64,000 nt of DNA. Source: Glandiceps talaboti (Eukaryota; Hemichordata; Enteropneusta; Spengelidae). The DNA is taken from contig NC_135555.1 in the NCBI RefSeq assembly GCF_964340395.1, positions 6,914,931-6,978,930 of the forward strand, in the 5' to 3' direction. This document shows positions 23,862 through 34,759 of the stretch, piece after piece (positions within the stretch are counted from its first letter, which is position 1; every line of letters starts with the position of its first letter). The notes below the pieces were generated by a model. The model saw nothing but the letters and a program-made list of their open reading frames with translations, had not been told where the DNA came from and did not search any database. Made by a program: the position numbers and the translations under genes.

Positions 23862-26800
23862 TCAGGTTCTGTAGTCCGGTTCTTCTTTGAGTAATATATG
23901 CTTCATGCTGTTGAAATGGGCGAGCTGATACATCATTTGTATGTTATCGAGATCTTGTTTCATCCTCTCTATTAAATCCTTTGAAAGAATTTTTATCTCC
24001 TTGCCTGTTGACATAGCTAACACCTAATATGGAAAAAAAATAAATAGAAGTATTAAGTTTGCATTGCACTGATCTGATAATTGCATCTCTCTGATTACCC
24101 GTAACATTGAAAGTAATATTCCGATCAAACACACACATACACACACATGCAATGTCACACAAACGCACACACCTGCACATGCACGCAAACACACAGTGAT
24201 GCACAGAAATACACTTCATCTATGGCAATTGTAGCACAACAAGCTTAGTTGTACTTACAAGTAGTATATACAACATTGTAAATCATACCTGGAACATGGC
24301 ACAGCGTTCAAGATAATACACCCTATCAAATGCTTTGGCAATATGGTCAGCAACACACAACACTCCATGGTTGCCCATCATGAGAACACTCTTGTTACCA
24401 AGTACACTAGCTAGACGGTTTCCTTCCTCCTCCGACGTACCATACCCATCAAATCCTGTATCATATGCTATTTCATTGTAAAACTGAACCACATTTTGGT
24501 GGGACATTAACACTTCTGGATCTTTCAGAATGCCTGAAACAGTAAACAGAGTACAACATCTGTGTTTACTACTTTCAAATACAATAGACCTTGCCTTGGT
24601 CACACATATCAGTAAATCACCTACGTTTATTGAATTGAATTGAACTTCATCTGCAACCACACAGCCCGGAATAAACTTCTGACTTTGCAATATATGCGAT
24701 CCTTTGGCTGTTGCTATGAGCATCTTCTGTTACTAGGCACATTTGCATACACTTTTTGAATGTTTGTTCACTTGTTTAAAAATTCCTGTTATCTTTGTGA
24801 AATGCACCACCGTTTGGCTATTGCTATGGCAATGGTCATTGTTGCTAGAGATATTACATACATTTTTTAATGTTTAGTCACTTGCCTACCAGAAAATTTG
24901 CTAACATTTCAAAATTTTACCCAGATATCTTATCCAACCAGCTAATAATATGAAGTGTTGTGATTGTGGCACACACTGCAGTGTTTGACTGGGACAAGGT
25001 GACCTGGAAGTGTGTCAAGAGTGCGAAGCAAGACTTTTTCCGCCATGACTGAAAGGCTCAACAAAATCCAACATGGCCACCAGACTAGTGGTGATTCAAG
25101 AACAGTAGTGAATTTTAAACATGTTATTTCTTAATGTCTTGTTCCCTACAGACACTGATTTAGAAACTGTCTATAAATTTAAATGTAATTAGCATCGCAG
25201 AGGTTTTGGGGCAACATGGGGTCGGTCAAACTTAAGGTGTTCAGTGTTTGGTCTTAATGTGTAATGCGATCAGTTTGCTTTGAACAATTTCCCAACTAGA
25301 CACCAAAAGTAATACCAAGGCAATCATTCTGGCATTCAGACAGACAGACAGACAGACGGACATACATCGTAGCATGCCTACAGAACTACTGACCTTATCA
25401 GTTCAGTTTTGCTTAAAATGGGACATTTGGGCATTCAGATCCCACAGGAGTTGAAAAATAATTTCCTTTTTTCTTTTGTGCAGATGATATTATGCAATTT
25501 GGGCATACTGTAATTGGTCCACGGAGACTTTTAAATGCCCTTAGCTCATTTACAGACAAAATGAAAAATGACAGTAAATCTAACCAGAACAAAAATTAAT
25601 TGTATTTAGAGATGGCGGTACAGTTGAGCGATATAAACAGTGGTTTTTCAAAGGGCAAAAGATTGAGGTTGCGTCATATAATAAGTACCTAGTTATCGCA
25701 CTCTCTAGTCATAATGTTTGGTTTAAAGCCATGCAAACTCTAGCTGAACAGGCAAAGAAATCTATTTTTCTTGTAAATCGTTTTACCAGAAAATTTGGAG
25801 AACTCCCTGTTCATCTTTATTTTAAAGTTTTTGATGTTATGATCCACCACATTTTAACATTTGGTTCTGAACTATGGGGGTTTCAAATGTACCCTACTAT
25901 AATTATTGTAAATGTTATTTGGGTGTGAAAGGCAATACCCTGAACGCATCTGTCTTGGGAGAACTTGGAAGAATTAATACCTACATGTATCTTTGTTATT
26001 ACATTGATGAAAGTGGTGGCTGAAAGTTTTATTAATGCCAGAGGATAGTATTGCTAAACATTCCTCCTTTCTTTTGGTAAGGAAGAATGAACATGGTAAG
26101 AAAAACTGGGCAACACACATTCGATGTATTTTGAAAAGATAATGGCTTTGGTCATGCCAAGGCATTGGAAATGAAAATAACTTTATTCTTACCCTCTCTT
26201 ACAAAGGGTTAAAGATTCCTGGCAACATGAATGATGTTCAACTTCAAGTACAAGTTTTTTACATTTATTTTGTCAAGTCAAAAGATATCCCACACTAGAA
26301 AACTATCTTCAACATCGAAATCCATAATCCAAGTTGTGCTGTTCAAGTCACCAGTTGGCAATAGGAATAGGTTGGTATGAAGGATTTGATCATCCAGAAA
26401 GGATTTGTGAACTGTACGAGTCTTGTTCTATAGAGGGCGAGTTTCATTTTCGTTTTGAATGCTCACTTTGTCAAAGTCATTGGGAAAAATTACTACCGCA
26501 GTTTCGATATCCAAGTCAGTTTTGTCAAAACATTTGCATATACTTACCTAGTGCTGTTGTATATGGAGCATGCACATGGAAAGATGCTTTGATGTCAGGA
26601 CGTGCCCGATGCATAGCACGATGGATTTCTACAGCTGATACCTCAGGCTGTCCATCTCCTTCAACAGCCTCACCTGTTTCCATGTCTACTCCTACTAAAG
26701 TACTGGCTGTTACCTACAATAATCACAGAATTGGGTGTCAGATGGAATGTCAGAATGAAGAATACAATACAAGCCTTCCAATATCATATAGATATTGGCA

Positions 26801-29278
26801 AAAAAAAATGCTGTCTATTTGCTCTCGATTCACTGTCATGGTAATTTTTTTTTAAAAATAGCACCAATGACGTTGTAGCATAACTACAGTTTTTAGAAAA
26901 ATGTTTACCCACATGCTGATCCATGCTAGGTATAGGTGTTCAATTCATTTGCTACATGACTATCCAGTTGCCTATCCAACCCTGTTGTTATCTTTGTAAT
27001 ATATGCGATCATTTGGCTTTTGCTATGGGCATGGTCATGTTGCTAGACATATTTTGTATACACTTTTTGAATGTTTGTTCACTTGTCTATGAATCCCTGA
27101 TGTTATCTTTGCAATATATATGATCATTTGGCTGTTGCTATGAGCTAGGTATATTTGCATACATTTTTTGAATGATTATTCATTTGTCTATTAATCCTGT
27201 TATCTTTGCAATATATGTGATCATTTGGCATTTGGCTGTTGCCATGGGTGTGGTCTTGTTGCTAGGCATATTTGCATACACTTTATGAATATTTGTTCAC
27301 TTGTCTAAGAATCTGGGTTACCTGTTATCTTTGTGAAATATACCACAAATATTTGCATATATATACATGTCGGTTTCCTTGCAACGCACCTTGCAACGTC
27401 GCAAGACCCTGCGACGAGGCGAGTATACGATGCAATTCGTCGCATGCGACGAATTGCATGGTGCATTGCTAGTCGAGTTGCATCGTGTAACCGGGCCTTA
27501 ATGATCTACGATGTGCTCGTCTTCCCGCGTCGTAGGAGGCTTGTCTTGCTACATTGTTTGGTTCGCGCCTTTTTGCGACGATGTCGGATGGTTGAACTAG
27601 GACTGTCCCCTTCGTAGTCGAATAAACTTGAGTCAGAGTCCGTTGAATTGGCATTATAATCACTTGATAAAGTTGAGGGAGATCCATTTCCGGCAGTCAG
27701 TAACTTTGCCACTGACTGTTGCAATGCTTTCTCTGTGCGAAGCGCTTGAATATTACAGTTACTCACTGTGTTTCTGTGTGAATGTCCTCTGGATCCGTTT
27801 TTCCCTGCCACGCGAACAGTAAGCCGTTGTAGTTTATCTGAAAGAGCGTCTATCTGTTGTTGGTACAGGTACTGCGTTGCCTTGGCTTGCCTTTGCTGTG
27901 TGTTGGATTAGTAGATTTCCGTTCTGTTTTTATGTTCTTGCCCTTGTGATTATCTTGCTCAGTGCTTACAACGTCCTGGTCTGTCGACTCAACATACTCG
28001 GAACTGTCTGGGCCAGTAGACTCGTGTTGTGTAGTCTTGCTGCTAGACATTCGGGCTTTCTTTCGATGCTATAACTATAAGCGAACAAAGTTCGCATGTG
28101 AGGGCTTGCCCGAACAGTCTAGCGAATGTCATTTTCAGACCAGACATTCCATTGAGATTACGATAAGCGGTTGGGCCATATATGCATATATATACTTTAA
28201 TATATTCAATCTCTGCATGCAGGTGTTGACAAACACATTTATGTCATTACTATGTCTTATCAGTTTATGGTAATTGTGTTTGATGAGTGTGTAGACGTTG
28301 TCATTCACACATTTTAGTTAACTGCATTGGTGGTTATTTTTACAAGCCCCTCCTTAAGATGAATATGCATACACATTTAGCTGTTGTCCTCTGTTTGTGC
28401 TTGTCGCTAATACGGTTCTCTGATTGGCAGTTATTTATATATCCTGATGACATTCGCTAGACCTCGGATGTTCCATCCTCGATAGCGTTGTTCAGCTGTG
28501 TGTCGTATTTTATCGGAAGAACATCCGAGGGCTAGCTGATAGACTACGTGTTGTGGTGATTTCAACATTTTCGACGAACAAAAACGTCCGCTAACTCCTG
28601 TATGACCTTTCAAAGGATTTCCGCGGGAGGAACAGAGTCGGAGTGACATGAAATTGTTATTTTTAGGCCGTCTGAGTTACAGAACTGTTGAAGCTGCAGT
28701 ACCAAAGATACGAATGACTGCACATGAGCGGATTTACAAGTTGTATTACAGCAGACACATGAATGCTGCGCGTGAATGAACCCGATACAATTAGTATAAA
28801 AACAAAATTACTTCACGCTTAGTTTACTGAAGCTGGCATGAAACAACAATACAGAGTGTAATTAAACTAAATGACACATTTAACACCAATGACCTACGTA
28901 CATACGTCAGAAAAACGGTTCTTCCCAAATCCCAATAATTCATATCATTAAGCTTACCTCTTTCCAGTGAAGGCCATAAGGGATGACAAGCATCACCTGC
29001 TGACCACTACCATCCCTACTCGGTGCCTTGGCCGTCAGATGGTTGCACACTCCTTCATGAAGATTATAATTGTGGAAGGATCGATACACGGCAGCAAGAT
29101 CAACCCGGACATCATAGTTTTGCTGGGCTGCTTCCTGTTCACTTTGCCGCTCTGATGTGCTCGTCGATTTCGACTTGACCCACATTCCACCAACTATGCT
29201 GGGTTTATTATGATGCGGGGAAACACGAGAGGCGCGAACGCCCAATCCGCCGAGGACTTGTCCAATTCGTGTCGCCAT
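23862..29278 (-). CDS. Class II aldolase/adducin-head domain protein (297 aa)
   Basis: Four exons on the minus strand: 29278-28958, 26713-26548, 24533-24289 and 24023-23862, with phases 0, 1 and 0 at the junctions and 297 codons plus stop. The first ~50 residues are Arg/Ser-rich and may be a mitochondrial presequence (MATRIGQVLGGLGVRASRVS). The domain follows: DLAAVYRSFHNYNLHEGVCNH (about residues 60-80), LVIPYGLHWKEVTASTLVGV, the metal-binding HVH at 153-155 in ASFHVHAPYTTAL, GNHGVL with His218, and YYLERCAM. These match class II aldolases (L-fuculose-phosphate aldolase type), whose zinc ligands are three His. The family includes aldolases, dehydratases and catalytically silent adducins; the retained histidines argue for an enzyme, but the substrate is unknown. 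An upstream in-frame ATG at 29350 would add 24 residues (MFIHRLCRSSRPPF..). I preferred 29278. Confidence 0.9.
24660..24890. repeat. Degenerate ~115-bp tandem repeat, part 1
   Basis: Two imperfect units containing TTTGGCTGTTGCTATG, then GCATACACTTTTTGAATG, TTTGTTCACTTG and CCTGTTATCTTTG. The same unit is repeated at 26980-27335 in the same gene, in another intron. Confidence 0.65.
25470..26530 (+). mobile_element. Decayed LINE reverse transcriptase, 3' part
   Basis: The plus strand, antisense to the host gene, carries fragments of a non-LTR retrotransposon ORF2 in several frames. CADDI near 25480 corresponds to the FADD catalytic box. Next come VNLTRTKI, then VERYKQWFFKGQKIEVASYN with KYL, an AMQTLAEQAKKSIFLVNRF segment, and MIHHILTFGSELWGF (about 25840). 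LNASVLGELGR follows. A C-terminal ERICELYESCSIEGEFHF..C motif (about 26400-26460) matches the zinc-knuckle end of LINE ORF2. Frameshifts and stops make it dead. It lies in the intron between exons 2 and 3 of the aldolase-like gene and its recognisable end falls within about 50 bases of exon 2. Confidence 0.75.
26980..27335. repeat. Degenerate ~115-bp tandem repeat, part 2
   Basis: Three imperfect units of ATCATTTGGCTGTTGCTATG, CTAGGCATATTTGCATACA, TTTTTGAATG, TTTGTTCACTTGTCTA and CTGTTATCTTTGCAATATA. It is the same family as 24660-24890. The repeats flank the exon 2/LINE segment on both sides. Confidence 0.7.
27380..27500. mobile_element. Palindromic transposon-end-like sequence
   Basis: The centre is ATGCAATTCGTCGCATGCGA, continuing CGAATTGCAT, a near-perfect palindrome around 27445. 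The right side continues GAGTTGCATCGTGTAACCGG then GCCTTAA. A GGCCCGGTTACAC-like terminus next to TTAA resembles a DNA-transposon end. The left side is less conserved (ACGAGGCGAGTATACGATGC), so this is a partial or nested copy. Confidence 0.4.
27506..28050 (-). pseudogene. Frameshifted ORF, possibly transposon-derived
   Basis: The minus strand from 28050 reads MSSSKTTQHESTGPDSSEYV and remains open to 27850. Near 27900 a second frame takes over, open from 27907 to the stop at 27506. It contains QQRQAKATQYLYQQQIDALS (coiled-coil-like), a Ser/Asp-rich stretch, and the basic end RHRRKKARTKQC. The two frames read as one protein with a shift of one base, or as two exons: TACTAAT..CACACAG just before the second frame looks like a branch point and acceptor. 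No family is recognised. The position between aldolase-like exons 1 and 2, beside a transposon-like palindrome, suggests a mobile-element origin. Confidence 0.35.
28115..28535. repeat. Nested inverted repeats in aldolase-gene intron 1
   Basis: GTCTAGCGAATGTCAT (about 28119) is complementary to ATGACATTCGCTAGAC (about 28447). Just inside the second arm, CCTCGGATGTTC (28462) is complementary to GAACATCCGAGG (about 28517). Such nesting is typical of degraded foldback elements. No coding content is supported. Confidence 0.45.
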
Positions 29279-29885
29279 ATTCTTGCAAAGGCTACACGTA
29301 TATGTAATAAAAGGGGGTCGTGACGAACGACAGAGACGGTGGATAAACAAAAGGAGTTACGTATACGGGAGGGACCATTAACACCTGGGGAGGCGTTGGG
29401 TCCGGTATTAGTTGTACCACAGACAGGTAAGAACTTACTTGTCTGCCGAGCGGTCGATGTACTGACAGAATAAATGTTGTTTCAGTGAAAATTGAAATGC
29501 TTTTGTCTAATTTGTTTTGTAATTACCCTTACATTCTTCTCTTCTTCTAAACACTACATCATATAGCCTATACTTATAAAACGTGGTAAGTTATCTTCTA
29601 TCTCATCACCTTGCATCCTGGTTACTTGTCACTTCGCCTTCTACAAATCTAACTATTGAACACCCCCCCCAACACATAGTCAGCTTACCCGGAAAATGAT
29701 TACACATGTACAGCCCCATGTCTGACACCCCGGTCTGACATGACAAAATCATATCGATGATGGGCACTGCACTGTCCTTGACCCGACCGTACCCTCAAAA
29801 ATGAGTAATCTCATTGGACGAAAGCGCTTCGAGACAGGCTCTGTGGTCGAGTCTCGCCACATATCATGAAAGGTTCCCGAACTTA
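29279..29885. other. Upstream region of the aldolase-like gene
   Basis: About 600 bases upstream of the minus-strand start codon at 29278. It is somewhat richer in CpG near the start. I see no TATA box at a fitting distance and no additional exon with support. Confidence 0.4.
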
Positions 29886-30258
29886 GGGAGCCTTCAGTAT
29901 TTACAGGCTAGGGGGCGCGCGGAGGAAATCACACATGGTCTTAGATGTACCAAAACATGGATCTCCCCCATTCCCCATTTGTAAAAAAGTTACCCTCCCC
30001 TTTGCCCCATTTTGTAAAACATGACCCTCCCCATGACAATTGCATATACTGAACGTTAATCAATATTCCCATTATATGTACACATAGAGATTAAATGATT
30101 TTGATTCTGTATTAGAAAACAATATTTGTACATATAAAGTGACATACAGTAAACGACTGGCTAGTTACCTTTCCCTTATAATCATACACAATCTAGTTAG
30201 TATCTAAAACGTGCTTTCCATGTTGTGCATACTCTGCCTGGTCTGGTCACTTGTAAAA

Positions 30259-30320
<62 letters not shown>

Positions 30321-30321
30321 A

Positions 30322-30380
<59 letters not shown>

Positions 30381-30836
30381 CCACCACCACCACCACCACC
30401 ACCACCACCACCACCACCACCACCACCACCACCACCACCACCACCACCACCACCACCACCACCACCATCATCACTGCTACCATCACCATCATATTTTAAC
30501 GAACATTCACGGACAGTGTGAATGATAAGATGAGATGGTACACTCAACAAAATGCATCGTTTTATTAAACATTATTAAACATTTTATTATCGTTTTCTTA
30601 CGATATATGTATTTTAATTTTTGTATTTTTGCATGTAAAGTACTCGTAAAATGTTGAGTGCTAATCTCATATTTACATCTCAAAACAAATTGACAATAAT
30701 TGAACCTTCAATTTGGTCACAAAACAACGGATTGTAAAATGTGACCCTCCCCCAAACATTGTAATGCAAAATATGACACCCCCCCCCCAAGAACAGGTTT
30801 GTAAAATGTGGCCCCTTGTAAATACTGAAGGCTCCC
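29886..30836. mobile_element. TTA-flanked inverted-repeat element (Harbinger-like MITE)
   Basis: The left terminus GGGAGCCTTCAGTATTTACA begins right after TTA (29883-29885). The right terminus is its exact complement, ending at 30836 and followed by TTA (30837-30839). A 3-bp TTA target duplication with long inverted repeats is the signature of PIF/Harbinger elements. The 951-bp interior has no transposase. It holds several copies of a TGTAAAAnrTGACCCTCCCC-type subrepeat near both ends and a long ATC/ACC triplet tract. Confidence 0.7.
30261..30474. repeat. (ATC)n(ACC)n triplet microsatellite
   Basis: About 115 bases of (TCA)n, interrupted once by ACA, followed by about 85 bases of (CCA)n. It lies inside the TTA-flanked element. 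It opens all frames (poly-His, poly-Ser/Pro, poly-Asp/Gly) without being a gene. Confidence 0.95.
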
Positions 30837-30995
30837 TTACCGTTCCCCTATGATTTATGTTTACAAAGTATGTAAGTAGATAAATAAATAGGTAAATAAA
30901 TAAATATAAATAAATATTTCACATGTTAAAAAGCCTGATATACTATGGACCATGTATTGAGAGTCTATTTCATCATTTGATCGCATTTCGTTATT

Positions 30996-30997
<2 letters not shown>

Positions 30998-31086
<89 letters not shown>

Positions 31087-31088
31087 GC

Positions 31089-31136
<48 letters not shown>
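30998..31136. repeat. (AT)n followed by (GT)n microsatellite
   Basis: About 84 bases of alternating AT, a short GCGTGC junction, then about 52 bases of GT. Such tracts are prone to slippage and unusual DNA structure. Confidence 0.95.
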
Positions 31137-31139
<3 letters not shown>

Positions 31140-32092
31140 CTTAATTCAAAATAATAAGGATCTAATAAGTTGTTACTCAGAGTTTTACGCTGCGTCGCCG
31201 TCGCTCAAACATTATTTTTCGAAGTGCCACTTTGTTTAGAAAGCACTTGAAAGCACTGATGAAAAGTGAAAAATAGAATTGCAGTGGCCCATTAAGAGTC
31301 ATAAGACAACTAAATTGGGATTGTCGAGGTTGTATGTACATATATTGCGTAACAAGATGGTCGGACTAAACTATTCCATACGGGGGTTTACTTCTATAGT
31401 TGGCGAGCGAGTATTTGCCTTCATGGCGACATTTCGAGATGAGTTCGGATTTTTTGTTCAGTAACATACACTTTTCAGCATTGATTATACAAAGTTTCTC
31501 CGTTAAACAGAGGTTACAAAGTTTCGTCTTACTTGTATAAGCAGCCGCTTAGAGCCCAAGGATTTTCACTATTGCAGGATTCAAGTTGCTTTATGTACCC
31601 GCTAAGGGGTAGACCATTCGATATCCTGGGGGGGGGGCTTGAAAGATTGGTGGAGAGTCATTATTTTTTCCCACCTGCTTGCCTGAGAATTATTTTTTTT
31701 CTCCTTCGCCTATACTGGCAACTTTTTTTTTCTTTGCTTCTTTGAGATATCCAGATTTGTTTTACGTCAATGTTGAACACCTACATTTGTTGCCACAATT
31801 TTCTGTTTGGTTTTCGCACAGGGTAATACAGAGAGTAAAAAGATGCTGTTCTATCACACACATATTTTATTTAGAAAACTACATATTGCATACATGTTTG
31901 ATTTTCAATTAAATAAACATCATTGACAGTTTTTATGCCATGGTATGATGACACACTGAAAATACAAATCGGAAACTTGATTGGTGAGCTCAGACATTCA
32001 GATAGACCAGTCAGTTTCTCCAGATGGGGGGGGGGGGTGTCAGTGTTTTTTTCCATTGGGCCAACAAAAAGTCACTGACCACGGCCCCGTGA
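31137..32092. other. Gene-free stretch upstream of the acyltransferase gene
   Basis: No exon seen. It has poly-G runs at 31627-31637 and 32026-32037 and scattered short open frames without splice context or family resemblance. Confidence 0.5.
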
Positions 32093-32742
32093 ATAAAGTT
32101 TCATAGCATCTGACAGTAAGCTGTAGAGGGAAGAGCTTTGAGACTGGGAAATGACTACCTCTTGTGTGAGTGTGTGTGAATGCGGGGGGGGGGGGGTTCT
32201 AGGGGGTCTCTCCTGGAAGATTTTTACTTCAGTAAAGGCAATGTTTAAGCTATTCACAGACACTTTCAGACTATAATTTACAAACTTTACAAGACAGCTC
32301 TAACATGTAAAAAGCAACTACGTGAGGTTGAAACATTTTTGAAATAAAGTTTCATAGCATCTTGACAGTAAGAGGTGGAGGAAAGAACTTTGATTTGAGA
32401 CTGGAACATGTCTACCTCTTATGGGGGAGGGGGGTTCTAGGGGGTGTCCCCCTAGAAGCCCTGGAGGTTTTTACTTCTAAAGGCAATGTTTAGGCTATTC
32501 ACAGACACTTTCAGACAATAATTTGCAAGCTTTACAAGACAGCTCTAACATGTAGAAAGCAGCTACATAAGGTTGAAACATTTTTGAAATAAAGTTTTCG
32601 TAGCATCTTGACAGTAAGAGGTGGAGGAAAGAACTTTGATTTAAAACTGGAACATGTCTACCTCTTATGGGGGAGGGGGGTTCTAGGGGTGTCCCCCTAG
32701 AAGCCCTGGAGGATTTTTATTCTTAAAGCCAATTTTCAGGCA
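32093..32742. repeat. ~248-bp tandem repeat, 2.6 copies, upstream of the acyltransferase gene
   Basis: AATAAAGTTTCATAGCATCT begins units at about 32093, 32342 and 32590. Each unit contains a G-rich run, TTCTAGGGGGTGTCCCCCTAG (a hairpin) and CAGACACTTTCAGAC. The third unit stops after GCCCTGGAGGATTTTTA and is followed by a run of 17 or so G (32744-32761). The array ends about 165 bases before the acyltransferase start codon, so it sits in its promoter or 5' UTR region. Confidence 0.8.
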
Positions 32743-32906
32743 CCGGGGGGGGGGGGGGGGGGACATCCTGTGTATAGTGACTCTTGTCTGAGACGTATAC
32801 ACGAGGTCACCACAAGAGGGCGATCACGAGTTGCCAGAATCCATCCTCCAGAATCAGATGCCACAGTGCAGTGCCCGCTCGTAATTTATAACAGTACACC
32901 AGGAAA

Positions 32907-34727
32907 ATGTCGAAGTTTTCTTGTGTTTTGTTATTGTCGATTCTCGTTATATGTGTGTTGCCATGCGAAGGTGTGATACCACTGTCTTCCTTACAGGAAT
33001 TTCATCGACAGCGTTCTGAGCTCGCGCTCTCACGATCAAACCACACAACACCTGTGTCGCAACAGTGTAGGGATGCCTACGACAATTTGCAAATAGACAA
33101 ACTTGTTACAGGTAAGTTGGAATCCCAGTGATATGGAGATATTAGTGAATACTTGACTCATTTCAATAAGTGCTACCACACATTGCACCCCGTCCCCACC
33201 CCCGGCCCTCACACCTTAAACTTAGAGGCGGGACTGCACACCGTGCCTTGAGAGTATGTATTATTGTACAGCTTATAACATTGTACAGCCACATTTCACG
33301 CCCTGTCAGGTGTTTCATGTTTTGTCAGCTGTATTGATATAAATTGAGCCGTACCGATCCATTTCGTGACTACAGTGCTTTCATTTTATATTGTGTTGCG
33401 ATGGAACATTTGACAGTTCAAAAAATGGTCAACACCCATGCTCTGATTAAAGTACTAAGGGGTGGTGAACTCTCCAAGTTGTCCTGTGTGTTGATCACCT
33501 GATAACAGTGTCACGAGTTATGTGTACTGTCATGTCACAATAATCCCTTGCCCAAACATTTAGATATACATGATACTAGTATAAAGTTTGGGTCCAATGT
33601 TTCATATAAGGTTTCTGACATACACATGATGTAGGTGATTGGCAGTTGTTTAGTTTACTTTTTAAACACCAAGTTCACTGTCACAGTCTACTACCACAAT
33701 GACTTGATTTAATCAGAAATAAGCACCAATCGGGATAAACCATTAAAATTAAATTGTCAAAAAATGACATTGGTTTTATAATGTGTATCCTGATTAAGGT
33801 AATTTTCCCCATCAGGTTATTCTTAACTGGGAAATACTAACCACAGAAGATTTCAGAACTTTTCAAATCCTTGTACTGAAAAATTGCCCTGGACAACCTA
33901 CGTCCGACCCCTCAGCTGGCTTTTTTGTTGATCTTTGACAGTAGAAAGCATACATAAACTTTAGTTTTCACATGCACAATGTTGTAGTTACATGTGCAAA
34001 AATGTTCAAAGGTCATTTTATCCCAATCAGGACACAAACAGTTATCCTGCTTGGGGTAAGCGTTTATCCTAGTCAGGGGGGGGTTATTCCTGAATGTAAT
34101 TGTTATTGCATGTCTACGGGCATGTGAATCTGCAAGAAGAATGTCATATGTTTAATAGTCTCTCAATCACACCTCTGTACACATAGACCTGTGTACACTG
34201 TTGTCTTTGTGGCTGAATATTATTTACATTTGCAACAAAAAGACTTGACTGAGAATAATGATAGATGCATTAAGATGTTTTCTAATTATTTAAATAATTT
34301 GTACAAAAAAGTGATGATATAAATCTCGTGAAAAGAGGTTGACTTTTCATGTAGGGACCTATAACTACCAATATATGACTTTGTTATTAATCCAATTCTG
34401 TTGTTTACTTTACATGATTTATTTGTAATAGGTGCCATTCATCCATGGTGTGATGTCTGTATTTAGAAATACCACATGCATTCAATATTTTGTAATTTTC
34501 ATGGAAATTGGAACATATTCATATTTTATGATGCATGGGGAACTGTGAAGGAACTGGTTTTTTTTGCAACAAAGTTAATGTCATAACTACATGTGCCAGT
34601 ACACTTTTCAAGTGGCCATAATGAGAAATGAGATTTTATTTTGTATATTTTATGAACCCTTTACAATTATTTTCTACTGGAACAGACTTCGTAGACCAAG
34701 TCCATTTTATAACTCCTTAAAGTTTAT

Positions 34728-34759
<32 letters not shown>

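Noticed and set aside
30197-30550. Poly-His, poly-Ser/Pro and Asp/Gly-rich open frames
   Set aside because: Products of the (ATC)n(ACC)n tract within a transposon; every frame is open for that reason.
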